Shown here: positions 23,442-31,415 of the stretch, piece by piece
How positions within the stretch are numbered: the stretch's first letter is position 1
Layout of the letters: the number at the start of each line of letters is the position of its first letter
IMG/VR virus record: IMGVR_UViG_3300027754_000065
Coordinates: 22,815-86,814 of that record
Strand: one strand, 5' to 3'
Source of the DNA: a virus
Length of the DNA stretch: 64,000 nucleotides
Notes under the pieces: generated by a model
The model's input: only the letters and a program-made list of their open reading frames with translations
Database searches by the model: none
Told to the model about the DNA's origin: nothing
Position numbers and translations under genes: made by a program

Positions 23442-23654
23442 TTACTTACCTGCGGGCGCGGCAGCTGGCGTAGCAGCCTTTGCGTCTGCCTTGGCAGCAG
23501 GTGCACCTTCACTTTTTTTCTCGTCTTTCTTAGCTGGAAGCTTAATATCAGCAGCAGGAGCAGCAGCAGGAGCTGCGGCTGGGGCCTTAGCAGGCTCAGC
23601 AGCAAAAGCAGTAACAGCGAAAAGTCCAGCGATCAAAGTTGCGATTGTTTTCAT
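23442..23654 (-). CDS. Secreted Ala/Pro/Lys-rich protein
   Basis: 70 residues: a signal peptide (MKTIATLIAGLFAVTAFAAE, likely cut after AFA) and a mature part of Ala-Pro and Lys repeats without folded-domain features. It is unusual for a phage. Codons are GC-rich compared with neighbours (GCA/GCC runs). Possible roles are a periplasmic or surface protein; a recent acquisition from a host is possible. AAGGAAAT ribosome site; the leader contains a 7-base inverted repeat (23691-23707). Confidence 0.65.
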   Translation of the reverse strand: MKTIATLIAGLFAVTAFAAEPAKAPAAAPAAAPAADIKLPAKKDEKKSEGAPAAKADAKAATPAAAPAGK

Positions 23655-23690
23655 TTGTATTTCCTTTATAAGTTAAATGAAAGAGAGTTT

Positions 23691-23707
23691 AGATACATCG
23701 TGTATCT
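23691..23707. promoter_or_regulatory. Inverted repeat in the leader of the secreted protein gene
   Basis: AGATACA-TCG-TGTATCT, perfect 7-base arms. Possible operator or short RNA stem; no clear promoter was recognised here. Confidence 0.3.
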
Positions 23708-23750
23708 ATATCTATTAACGCTTGAGTTACAGATTTCGTTGACAATTATT

Positions 23751-23897
23751 TTATCGTCCACGCCCAGTTCTGCGAACTACGTTAGTTCCGCCAAACCCTT
23801 TCGTGTTTGGTTTAGGAATTTTGGGTTGATTAAACTGTGAGGTTTTTTTAACTGGCAAAGTGACAGTTGGTTTTTTTGGTTTGTTTTCTTCGGTCAT
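23751..23897 (-). CDS. Small basic disordered protein
   Basis: 48 residues, MTEENKPKKPTVTLPVKK ... ending in VVRRTGRGR. Pro/Lys/Arg-rich, probably unstructured and nucleic-acid binding. The ATG overlaps the stop of the upstream gene (23894-23897), which supports it. Confidence 0.55.
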   Translation of the reverse strand: MTEENKPKKPTVTLPVKKTSQFNQPKIPKPNTKGFGGTNVVRRTGRGR

Positions 23898-24298
23898 TGT
23901 CTCACCTTTATAGAATTTAAATATTCATGTAAGTTGCCATATAATCCTACCATCATAGCAACCTTACTGTCATACAGTCTGATGTAGGGAAGTTTTTTCG
24001 TTTCAGTTTTATTTACACCCAAGTAATATGGACATTTAATTTTTTTGTTTACTTCAAGTACAAAACTATGCCAACTTTGCCCTTCTTGTTTAAATTCATA
24101 ATCATAATGAGATATTTCAGCCAATTGAAATGCTACCATACCTTCATCAGTTAATCTTAGTCCTTCTTGTCTACCTGTCATCCACCACTTGAACATTAGG
24201 TCTTCAACTGGGATTTCATGGTAGATATGTAAATGTTGTGGTATTTCTTTTAATACCGTTTCTGTAATTATTTTTTTAGTAGTCTTATGCCTGATCAT
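23894..24298 (-). CDS. Conserved protein of unknown function
   Basis: 134 residues, alpha/beta, with MTGRQEGLRLTDEGMVAFQLAEIS and CPYYLGVNKTETKK. The 'LRLTDEGMVAF' segment resembles a winged-helix-like turn, but this is weak. The start overlaps the upstream stop by 14 bases. Confidence 0.6.
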   Translation of the reverse strand: MIRHKTTKKIITETVLKEIPQHLHIYHEIPVEDLMFKWWMTGRQEGLRLTDEGMVAFQLAEISHYDYEFKQEGQSWHSFVLEVNKKIKCPYYLGVNKTETKKLPYIRLYDSKVAMMVGLYGNLHEYLNSIKVRQ

Positions 24299-24584
24299 CA
24301 GGATAAACTGTTCTCCCGTTGTTCATAAACACAACGGTAAATTTGTCTGTTTTGAATTGTACATTCAATTTACGACAAAGGTTTCTTGCGTGACCTGGAT
24401 TACTAAAGCTAGTCTTTTTATACTTAGGAGTAGACTCACTATCCAAGTAGTGTTGTGACTTGAGATTAATTGGTTGTCCCTCGTAAAACACAGCCCAAAT
24501 ACCACTAGCTTCTACGATTTGGTCGCATTTGTAAGTTGTCTTATCTACTATTTCTAGCAAGACTTTGGGCTGTGTTCTACTCAT
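24285..24584 (-). CDS. Conserved protein of unknown function
   Basis: 99 residues, beta-rich (IWAVFYEGQPINLK) with SFSNPGHARNLCRKLN. Common in phages with an unknown role. The ATG overlaps the upstream stop by four bases. Confidence 0.55.
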   Translation of the reverse strand: MSRTQPKVLLEIVDKTTYKCDQIVEASGIWAVFYEGQPINLKSQHYLDSESTPKYKKTSFSNPGHARNLCRKLNVQFKTDKFTVVFMNNGRTVYPDDQA

Positions 24585-24787
24585 TTGAATGATCCAGCTT
24601 TTAATTCAATTTGTATTACTGGTTCATCAACTGGCTTTTTGTCAGTATTTTTTTCGTAATACTCTACTAAAATTTTAGCCAGTTCATCACGAAGGCCTCT
24701 AGCCTCAATGAGAGGCATAACAAAATCTTTATTTTGTTTGCTTTCTACTACAGACACTTTGTCAATGAACCTTTTAATATAAATCAT
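24581..24787 (-). CDS. Small helical protein of unknown function
   Basis: 68 residues, a central helix (LIEARGLRDELAKILVEYYE) flanked by basic segments. Overlaps neighbours by four bases on each side, so part of a tight operon. Confidence 0.5.
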   Translation of the reverse strand: MIYIKRFIDKVSVVESKQNKDFVMPLIEARGLRDELAKILVEYYEKNTDKKPVDEPVIQIELKAGSFK

Positions 24788-25242
24788 TGATTATTTATCT
24801 GGTGTTCAGCGTCCAATTTAGTTTTGAAGGGACCCATATATGGATACCGTTGTACAAAAATATACTTAGGACAAAATACTACTTCGTTTTCTCCTGTATG
24901 ATTTAGAACGAACCAACCGGCTGCATGAAAACACTTGCTTTTGGGCGTCTTAGTATAGATATGAAGTTTTCGCTTAATATCTAAAATAGAGTTGTAAATC
25001 TTTCCAGTTGTGGGATAGTTAGCGAAAGGAAGTTGGATTTTAGTTTTGTTAGATTTTAGTGTTTGGAATTCAATATTGGTTGTACGCTTGAGTTCAGTGG
25101 TAGTTTTGTAATGAGTCTGAGACCCATTCATTTTAACATCAAATCCTGAACCATTGGCGATCACATTACCAATTTTTTTATCACCATCAGTGATGACCCA
25201 ATATTGATCCTTAACAATAGGTTTAGCTACAATTTCAGACAT
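24784..25242 (-). CDS. Conserved protein of unknown function
   Basis: 152 residues, beta-rich N-terminus (WVITDGDKKIGNVIANGSGFDV) and a C-terminal CFHAAGWFVLNHTGENEVVFCPKYIF segment followed by an Arg/Tyr-rich end. A widespread phage family; function unknown to me. Confidence 0.6.
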   Translation of the reverse strand: MSEIVAKPIVKDQYWVITDGDKKIGNVIANGSGFDVKMNGSQTHYKTTTELKRTTNIEFQTLKSNKTKIQLPFANYPTTGKIYNSILDIKRKLHIYTKTPKSKCFHAAGWFVLNHTGENEVVFCPKYIFVQRYPYMGPFKTKLDAEHQINNQ

Positions 25243-25243
25243 G

Positions 25244-25489
25244 TTATTCCTTTTTATTAAGCATAAAAGCCTTTAGCACTTCATTTGCTTCTGTATAATC
25301 TTCATCGGTATCGCTTTCAGCAATTTCAATAAGCAAAAGCCAATACAACTGCTCTGCTAGTTCACGGTCATCGGTTGACAAGGTAGCTACCCAATCATTG
25401 AATTCTTCTTGGGAGCCCAGTCCCCACATGATATCTAGCATTGCTACTTGTTTGTCGGTAAGACCATTGATAGTGATTTCTTTACTCAT
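25244..25489 (-). CDS. Small acidic protein of unknown function
   Basis: 81 residues, acidic helical (TDKQVAMLDIMWGLGSQEEF). Family seen in phages; function unknown. It starts 13 bases after the exonuclease stop. Confidence 0.55.
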   Translation of the reverse strand: MSKEITINGLTDKQVAMLDIMWGLGSQEEFNDWVATLSTDDRELAEQLYWLLLIEIAESDTDEDYTEANEVLKAFMLNKKE

Positions 25490-25501
25490 TTTGAAAATTC
25501 C

Positions 25502-26506
25502 TTAGATTTGAGTGAGATGACCGTTGTAAGGCGAGTTTAACCACTTAGCATATGTTTCTGCTTGTTCACTAATTTTAGTCAATTCATACTTGCCACAAAA
25601 TTTCATAAAGTGAGCACCTACCTGAGAGGTTGTAGTAGTACGAACATCTTTTTTGATTCTATCATCAACCGATATTTTAATATCTTCGGGCTGTGCTGTC
25701 AAGTCAATTAGGGTACGATTACGTTCATAACAATCCCTAACCCGATTTTCAACACCCTCATGATCTACCCAACGTTGAAGCATCATGTTATTCCAATGAA
25801 ACCCTTGCTTTGTACGGTCGGCATATGCCTCAATCAATCCAACCTTATTTTTACTACCTTTAGTACGGACGCCGGGGTACGCTGAAAATACATTGTCGCT
25901 TGAATCACCTCGCATACATTTTTCAAATAGATGAAATTTAGGATCACCTAATAGTTTAGGTTCTTTTGTTTTCTTATCTATTACAAGACGTCCTTTCTCA
26001 TCATGGTATCCCTCGGTAGTGATAAGTTGGTTAGTGATACCGTTGTACTGATGTACGTTTTCACTAATAAGTTGGATATAATCAGTGTCAGAAGAAATAA
26101 TGTAATGCGTATCATCGGGATGTAAATGAACAAAACGGGCAATGATATCGTCAGCTTCAGCCCGTTCGTGCCTGAGTACACTGACATTAGTTTTTTCACG
26201 CATGAATGTAGTAAACATATCATACGTTTCCCAAAACATTTTGTTTTCGGCTACATCTGCTTCAGTCATAGCAGATTCATCTAACTTGCGATTAGCTTTA
26301 TAAGGTTTGTAGTAATCCTTACGCCAACTGCGACCTTCTAGACATACGACTACGTGGTCGATTTTAAATTTTTTAACGACCTGATTTACACTTGCTAATG
26401 TAAGATGCAGGGCCATACCCACTTTCTCCTCAACAGTACTATTGCGACTAGCAATATGCCGAGCACGGAAGAAGGTATTTGCGGTATCAATGAGTGCGTA
26501 ATTCAT
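25502..26506 (-). CDS. 5'-3' exonuclease / flap endonuclease (T4 RNase H type)
   Basis: 334 residues. ALIDTANTFFRARH at the N-terminus carries the first metal Asp; HVVVCLEGRSWRKDYYKPYKANR is the FEN arch region with the conserved Arg/Lys; AEADDIIARF and SSDTDYIQLI supply the acidic cluster; a helix-hairpin-helix follows the GDSSDNV motif. It removes RNA primers and flaps during lagging-strand synthesis. It is preceded by a sigma-70 promoter overlapping a 27-base palindrome (26519-26545). Confidence 0.88.
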   Translation of the reverse strand: MNYALIDTANTFFRARHIASRNSTVEEKVGMALHLTLASVNQVVKKFKIDHVVVCLEGRSWRKDYYKPYKANRKLDESAMTEADVAENKMFWETYDMFTTFMREKTNVSVLRHERAEADDIIARFVHLHPDDTHYIISSDTDYIQLISENVHQYNGITNQLITTEGYHDEKGRLVIDKKTKEPKLLGDPKFHLFEKCMRGDSSDNVFSAYPGVRTKGSKNKVGLIEAYADRTKQGFHWNNMMLQRWVDHEGVENRVRDCYERNRTLIDLTAQPEDIKISVDDRIKKDVRTTTTSQVGAHFMKFCGKYELTKISEQAETYAKWLNSPYNGHLTQI

Positions 26507-26518
26507 ATAGGTCCTTAA

Positions 26519-26545
26519 GTAGTCGTATAATAATTATACGACTAC
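26519..26545. promoter_or_regulatory. 27-base palindromic operator over the -10 box
   Basis: Perfect 13-base arms (26519-26531 and 26533-26545) around one central base. It covers the -10 box and the start site of the exonuclease promoter. The inner half-site CGTATAA recurs in the operator at 42684-42698. Very likely bound by a dimeric repressor. Confidence 0.7.
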
Positions 26546-26561
26546 CTGGTTTTATTGTCAA
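26533..26561 (-). promoter_or_regulatory. Perfect sigma-70 promoter under a palindromic operator
   Basis: TTGACA (26556-26561), 17 bases beginning ATAAAA, TATAAT (26533-26538); drives the exonuclease gene. Confidence 0.9.
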
Positions 26562-26983
26562 GAAATATCTTCTAGGTATTTATCCGGAAAGTTTTTTATT
26601 CCATCGACAATAGTTTTCATATTATAACGTGTAATGGGCAAGAAAACTTGCTTTACCCGTTTCATCTTAAGTGGATGACATTTGATCCTATCTTCAACTA
26701 TAAGACGCACATAGTCTGCGGTTATGTGTGTGTATTTAGGATCCACGTATTCACTTGGTTTATGATTACCTTGAGGATTTTCTAAGAAGGAAAATAGTTC
26801 CCTCATTAAATAACTCTCACAATTTTTTACATGTTCGTCGTAACCATCTACCGCAACATACAGATGATGAACTGTGGGGTTATTGTTTCCTTTATCATAT
26901 GAAATTATTCGGGATCTAGCTTTTTTAGTGATACCGGGTTTAATTTTACCGTACACCTCTGCAATATATAACATCATACTCAT
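26558..26983 (-). CDS. GIY-YIG-like (T5orf172-type) protein
   Basis: 141 residues. LYIAEVYGKIKPGITKKARSRIISYDKG fits the GIY-YIG core as found in T5orf172/MUG113 proteins (h-Y-I ... h-K-h-G-I-T ... R ... Y), followed by a conserved Glu (CESYLMRELF). Such domains are nucleases or degenerate relatives. The C-terminal 40 residues are basic. Tentative; the second Tyr of GIY-YIG is not obvious. Confidence 0.5.
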   Translation of the reverse strand: MSMMLYIAEVYGKIKPGITKKARSRIISYDKGNNNPTVHHLYVAVDGYDEHVKNCESYLMRELFSFLENPQGNHKPSEYVDPKYTHITADYVRLIVEDRIKCHPLKMKRVKQVFLPITRYNMKTIVDGIKNFPDKYLEDIS

Positions 26984-28185
26984 TTGAATTTTGCCTTTTG
27001 TGCAGGGGTAAGTTGTTTGAACATGTTAGAATTGTTTTCGCAGTATCGAGTATACAGGCTTTTAGGAACATATTGGTATGTTCCGCCTGCCTTAAGATAC
27101 AGTTGCATTAACAAAACTAGTGATGCATCTTTAGGGCACCCTGCAGGTATATCACCAAAAGCATCTTTATAATATGTTGGATACAACGATTGTGTAAGAT
27201 TCTTAAATTCAGGCCAACCTCCAGCAACTTCTTTAACCAAAGCATTCAAGTCACGCATGAATTCTTTGAATTCAGTAGTAGTAAAATCAGCACCTTCTTT
27301 GATAAGCTTCTTACGAAGTTCTTGGAAAGGCAACATTTCAATAGGGTCAAGAGGTTCTTGAGGCCAATATGTATAGTGATTCTCACCTAGGAAACGAACA
27401 TCATGTACATCTAATTTAGACAATAAGTTGCTGTGAACTACCGCACCTGCCTTAAAACGATCAGGACTGTCAGGGTGTACCGGAATAAGATTCCAACTTT
27501 CTAATTCAGTTTGAATACGATTAGCAAGTTCATACTTTTCTTGTGTTTCGTTGTCTGGTGAATCTAAGCGCTTGCCAAATACATGAATTTTGTGGTTTTC
27601 GAATGGAATGATAGGGAGTTTATCTTCGCCGTTGATTCCTAAGAAATGTTCACGGGCAAAACTAAAATCACTGGTCTCGACTACCTGACAGTTGACTTCA
27701 ATATCTAACCAATCCGCAGGATCAACATCAGGAAACATACCTAGTTTGGCACGTAAGGCAATTGCAAGCACCGTGTGCTGACCGTCGGTGATATAACATG
27801 TGTTGCTTTTAGGCAATTTGATAACATTGATTGTTGCAGGTCGGCGGCTATCCCAAGTTGTGATAATACGAACAAGGTGATCGAAATTAATTTTCCTTTG
27901 TACAGCAAGAGCCGATAACAAATGACGAATAGCAATTCGTTTCATTTTGGGCATTTGGCTGTATCGTTGAGGTTTGCCCTTACGACTGAGTTTAAACTCG
28001 GCTGTTTCTAAAAGTTGTTTGAGTTGGGTATACTCAGGACTATCAACAAAAAGTTGGGCTAATCCTTCAATGCTATGTTGGTCAATGTATCCGGGCTGTT
28101 TGTCCAACTCATTAATTGGACGATCTGTAACAGTGACTTGTTTTGAGTTAGGTACCCAGGCAAATTTAAAAGTAGGTGTTGTCAT
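26980..28185 (-). CDS. ParB/Srx-like (DGQHR-type) protein
   Basis: 401 residues. The segment ATINVIKLPKSNTCYITDGQHTVLAIALRA matches the ParB/sulfiredoxin fold with its DGQHR-like motif, used by DNA-binding and nuclease-like proteins in phages and DNA-modification islands (DndB-type). The C-terminal ~200 residues are helical and unassigned. It could be a DNA-binding regulator or partition-like factor. GGAGAAAAA ribosome site, sigma-70-like promoter 28243-28270. Confidence 0.6.
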   Translation of the reverse strand: MTTPTFKFAWVPNSKQVTVTDRPINELDKQPGYIDQHSIEGLAQLFVDSPEYTQLKQLLETAEFKLSRKGKPQRYSQMPKMKRIAIRHLLSALAVQRKINFDHLVRIITTWDSRRPATINVIKLPKSNTCYITDGQHTVLAIALRAKLGMFPDVDPADWLDIEVNCQVVETSDFSFAREHFLGINGEDKLPIIPFENHKIHVFGKRLDSPDNETQEKYELANRIQTELESWNLIPVHPDSPDRFKAGAVVHSNLLSKLDVHDVRFLGENHYTYWPQEPLDPIEMLPFQELRKKLIKEGADFTTTEFKEFMRDLNALVKEVAGGWPEFKNLTQSLYPTYYKDAFGDIPAGCPKDASLVLLMQLYLKAGGTYQYVPKSLYTRYCENNSNMFKQLTPAQKAKFK

Positions 28186-28242
28186 TTTTTTCTCCTTTGT
28201 GTTAAATGACTGTGCAAAGAATATTATTCAACGCACAAAGTA

Positions 28243-28270
28243 ATTATACACGAAAAAAATTTAAATGCAA
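28243..28270 (-). promoter_or_regulatory. Sigma-70-like promoter
   Basis: TTGCAT (28265-28270), 16-base spacer, TATAAT (28243-28248), upstream of the ParB-like gene. Confidence 0.6.
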
Positions 28271-28276
28271 GCCTTT

Positions 28277-28708
28277 TTACGCTACCTCGCTACGTCCGTT
28301 GCCCAAATCTTTACTTCTAATGTTACGCATATCTGCCATACCTCTCATGTCTGGATCGGCTTGTTGTTGTTCATAGACTTCTAGTGCAATATTTCGTGCT
28401 ACTGTTTGAAACCATCTATCTATAATCTCACTATCTTTATCATTTTCCTTAATTTTATAACCAGCCTTTATAAGATTTATAATGAATTTATCATTCCAAT
28501 CTAGTTCAAAACTACCATTACCAATATTGTTTGGATCTAGTTCAATACTAATGATACCAACATAAGGTTCACCATTTTTAGTTGCCAACTCTTTGGGAGT
28601 AAGTTTAACTTCTTCCTTAGGAGCACGAGGCTTAGGTTCTTTCTTAACTGGTTCTTGAACTTGTGGTTCGGGTTGTTTCTGAAATAATTTCTTTAATTTA
28701 TCAAGCAT
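28277..28708 (-). CDS. Conserved phage protein of unknown function
   Basis: 143 residues: a short amphipathic start (MLDKLKKLFQKQ), a Pro/Lys/Glu-rich linker to ~40, then an alpha/beta domain (PYVGIISIELDPNN ... FELDWNDKFIINLIKAGY) and a polar tail. It overlaps the uvsE stop by eight bases. No function recognised. Confidence 0.6.
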   Translation of the reverse strand: MLDKLKKLFQKQPEPQVQEPVKKEPKPRAPKEEVKLTPKELATKNGEPYVGIISIELDPNNIGNGSFELDWNDKFIINLIKAGYKIKENDKDSEIIDRWFQTVARNIALEVYEQQQADPDMRGMADMRNIRSKDLGNGRSEVA

Positions 28709-29774
28709 AACTTACCTTTTGTTTGTACCTATCAAGTAGTTTAAAACTAGCTAGATTTTTCGCCTTGCTCTCGCACATGATATCAAATTTATCATAGAAA
28801 GTCAATGCCCAATCGTTCACCGCATCATTCCAATAATAGTCGCTGTGAGCCCTGAGTTTTTGTTTATTACTACCAGACTCAATCAGTGCATGATGATTGG
28901 GTAGGGTGTCTGGGGCATGATTAATAAGATAGTCTTCACGGCTAACAGAGTAGTGAAGAGTAGGCCTAATACCGCGCCAGCTATCAATAATTTTTTGAAT
29001 ACGTGGATCATTTGCGTTAATATACTCGCCTGTTTTTACCCAATGATGATGTAGATCGAAAACCAAAGCACAGGTATCTACCAACTCTAGGCTAGCCTCG
29101 ATACCCCATGAGATTTCGTCGTTTTCAATGGTGATTGAATTTCTTGCTTCGGGGGATAAGCGTCCAACCACGTCCTTGATACCTTGGGGACCGCGTTTAC
29201 CCGAGATGTGTACGTTGATTTTAATGTCTTGGAATTCCTTGCCGTATCCCATACACCGAGCCATGTCAACATGATATTCAAATTCCTTTATAGAGTTATT
29301 TATGATTTCTTCACTAGCACTTGCAAGAACTGTAAACTGACCTGGATGAAAAGAAAGCCTAACATCATTATCCCTTGCCGTGTCACCAATTGGCGCAAAA
29401 AGTTCTTCCATTCGCCTACGAACATCACCTTGTTTGTAAAAGTATTCCCAATCACCATGTGTATATCCAGTCATCATATCACTAGTTAGCCTAACCATTC
29501 TTAGTGCAGGATCTAGTGTAGCAATACGTTTGACCAAATTATGAGTGTTGGTAATGTTCTTTTCCATTACATCCCACATCTTTTGTTCGGCTACTTCACG
29601 TTTTGCTTTTTTAAGAAAGGTAAGTGTAGTGCCACCTGTGTTAAGCCCTTCAACGCTAGAGATTTCTCCTTTCTTGTTGATTTCTGAGAATTTGCAGGCA
29701 AAGCCAATACGTTTAATAGATTGATTTGTCAAGTTAAAAGTCCAAAGTGATAAATAGTCTATGTAGTGTAACAC
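28701..29774 (-). CDS. uvsE: UV-damage endonuclease (UvsE/UvdE)
   Basis: Up to 357 residues; TIM-barrel UVDE signatures are clear: RIGFACKFSE near the start, MVRLTSDM, VRLSFHPGQFTVLAS, INVHISGKRG, ITIENDE and VFDLHHHW, which supply the metal ligands. It nicks 5' to UV photoproducts. The start is uncertain: the frame opens at a GTG (29774) that lies within 10 bases of a -10-like box, so a TTG at 29732, just before TNQSIKRIGFAC, is more likely. Confidence 0.88.
   Translation of the reverse strand: MLHYIDYLSLWTFNLTNQSIKRIGFACKFSEINKKGEISSVEGLNTGGTTLTFLKKAKREVAEQKMWDVMEKNITNTHNLVKRIATLDPALRMVRLTSDMMTGYTHGDWEYFYKQGDVRRRMEELFAPIGDTARDNDVRLSFHPGQFTVLASASEEIINNSIKEFEYHVDMARCMGYGKEFQDIKINVHISGKRGPQGIKDVVGRLSPEARNSITIENDEISWGIEASLELVDTCALVFDLHHHWVKTGEYINANDPRIQKIIDSWRGIRPTLHYSVSREDYLINHAPDTLPNHHALIESGSNKQKLRAHSDYYWNDAVNDWALTFYDKFDIMCESKAKNLASFKLLDRYKQKVSYA
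29749..29756 (+). promoter_or_regulatory. Late-type promoter box upstream of the GP88 gene
   Basis: GATAAATA on the plus strand, 57 bases before the ATG at 29814. Tentative. Confidence 0.35.
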
Positions 29775-29793
29775 CGTTGCACAATAAAGTCAA
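29765..29793 (-). promoter_or_regulatory. Sigma-70-like promoter for uvsE
   Basis: TTGACT (29788-29793), 17-base spacer, TACACT (29765-29770). Confidence 0.6.
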
Positions 29794-29813
29794 CTATTTA
29801 CGGAAAAATTATC

Positions 29814-31415
29814 ATGAATATTAAAGAATTATTTGAGGGAGTTGAACCAGAATTACCAGGTGCTCCTGAAGGTATCCAAATAATGACCCCTCAGCAATTT
29901 ATTGCTAAATCCGCACAAGGTGAGGAACCTGAACCCGAACAGGAAGTAGATGAAGATTTCAAGATGAAATCTGATTTTAGTAAAGAAACCGATGATGCTG
30001 TAGCAGACTTTTTAAATAAAGGTGGAAAGATTACACAATTACCGCCAAATCGTGTAAGAGTAAAACCTGGTCAAAGTTTAGCCAGTAAGCACATTGGTAG
30101 TAGAAGCGAAACCGGAAGAATAATAGGTAAAGATAGAAAAGTTTACGGAAATAAACCCGTAGTTAATGTGTCGGAAAGCAAGATGGCTGAGTTAGACATG
30201 GACCTTGATGATCCTGAATTATCTGATCGAGAATTTGAAAAAATATATGGCATGTCTAGAAGAGAAGCTAGAGAAGAATTTTCACAAACCAATAAATGGG
30301 ATTTTCCTGATGTTAGAGATCCTAACAAAAAACTACACGAACAAGGTGTGGCGGAAGCAACAGCACTACCTGCTAGCACCCGTGAATTAAAAGGTCAAGA
30401 GTTAACAGATTATCTAGACCGTATTCGTAATCAAGAAAAGAAGAAAACAGACAAATATAATTTACCTTATGTCCATCGTAGTTCAGTAGTTGGATACTAT
30501 AATGCTGACGGTAAAAAATATAATACTGACGCTATTAAAGCAGGGTTAAAGGAAAGACCAAAATCACTTCTTAAAAAGAATGAGAAGATGAAGCATAGTG
30601 ATGGAGCACAAGAACAATTTTTTAACATTGGATTTGCTGCTCTAGTTGGTATCGCACTAGATGAAAATACAAATGAGTTAATTGTTGTTAATACATGTCC
30701 AGGTGCTGGTAGTTGTAAAGTAGATTGCTTTGCTATGAAGGGCGGTAAAGTTCAATTCGCTGGTCCGTGGTTAAGCGATGGTCGTATACTTACATATCTA
30801 CTAAATCATCCTGATGAGTTCTTTGAACAACTAACACAAGAAATTAGTAAAGAAGAAGCAAAGGGTAAAAAAGGTGGTTATTCAGTAAGTATTCGTTGGC
30901 ATGATGCTGGAGACTTCTTTAGCCCTGAGTATATGGACATGGCATTTGACCTTGCAAACTCATTACCTGATGTTAAGTTTTATGCTTATACTAAAGTAGC
31001 AAAGGCTGCAATGGCTAGTAAGCCTAGCAACTTTATTATTAATTGGAGTGAAGGCGCAAGTACTAGCCAAGAAAAACAAATTAAGAGAAATGATCCAAAC
31101 TTAGACACAACTAAGAATAGTCGTATCGTTCCTAGTAGTTTGTTTTATGACCTATTAGTTAAGGATTCTAAAAAGAATTTAGTTAAAGGACCTGAAGGTC
31201 AATGGCAAGTAATACCTGATGAATTACCTGAACTAAAACAGCGCCTCGCCGATAAGTATGGTATAAGCAAAAATAGTATTCTAAGTTATGATGAATGGAA
31301 TACTAAGGGTAAAAATAATAAATCCATGAAGTGGAATGTTATTGTTGCCCCCGGGGAGCCTGATTTAACGGCAAATGACCCTGGTGTATTAGGCACTCTA
31401 TTATTGAAGCATTAA
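29814..31415 (+). CDS. GP88-domain protein with capsid-targeting-like N-terminus
   Basis: 533 residues. MNIKELFE followed by Gly is the head-cargo-type N-terminus. Residues ~10-180 are a linker with SESKMAE (to 126) and HEQGVAE (to 181), both hydrophobic-x-Glu sites. From ~182 a GP88-type domain follows: VVNTCPGAGSCKVDCFAMKGG, SIRWHDAGDFFSPEYM and KFYAYTKVAKAAM, with three Cys, His, Asp and Lys likely forming an active or metal site. The function of GP88 is unknown. Stop and next start share one base, so it is an operon with 31415-32773. Confidence 0.75.
   Translation: MNIKELFEGVEPELPGAPEGIQIMTPQQFIAKSAQGEEPEPEQEVDEDFKMKSDFSKETDDAVADFLNKGGKITQLPPNRVRVKPGQSLASKHIGSRSETGRIIGKDRKVYGNKPVVNVSESKMAELDMDLDDPELSDREFEKIYGMSRREAREEFSQTNKWDFPDVRDPNKKLHEQGVAEATALPASTRELKGQELTDYLDRIRNQEKKKTDKYNLPYVHRSSVVGYYNADGKKYNTDAIKAGLKERPKSLLKKNEKMKHSDGAQEQFFNIGFAALVGIALDENTNELIVVNTCPGAGSCKVDCFAMKGGKVQFAGPWLSDGRILTYLLNHPDEFFEQLTQEISKEEAKGKKGGYSVSIRWHDAGDFFSPEYMDMAFDLANSLPDVKFYAYTKVAKAAMASKPSNFIINWSEGASTSQEKQIKRNDPNLDTTKNSRIVPSSLFYDLLVKDSKKNLVKGPEGQWQVIPDELPELKQRLADKYGISKNSILSYDEWNTKGKNNKSMKWNVIVAPGEPDLTANDPGVLGTLLLKH

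Noticed and set aside
23441-23605. Leu/Gln-rich N-terminal part of the 23258-23605 frame
   Set aside because: This is the shifted-frame reading of the Ala-Pro repeats of the secreted protein and has no start signal.
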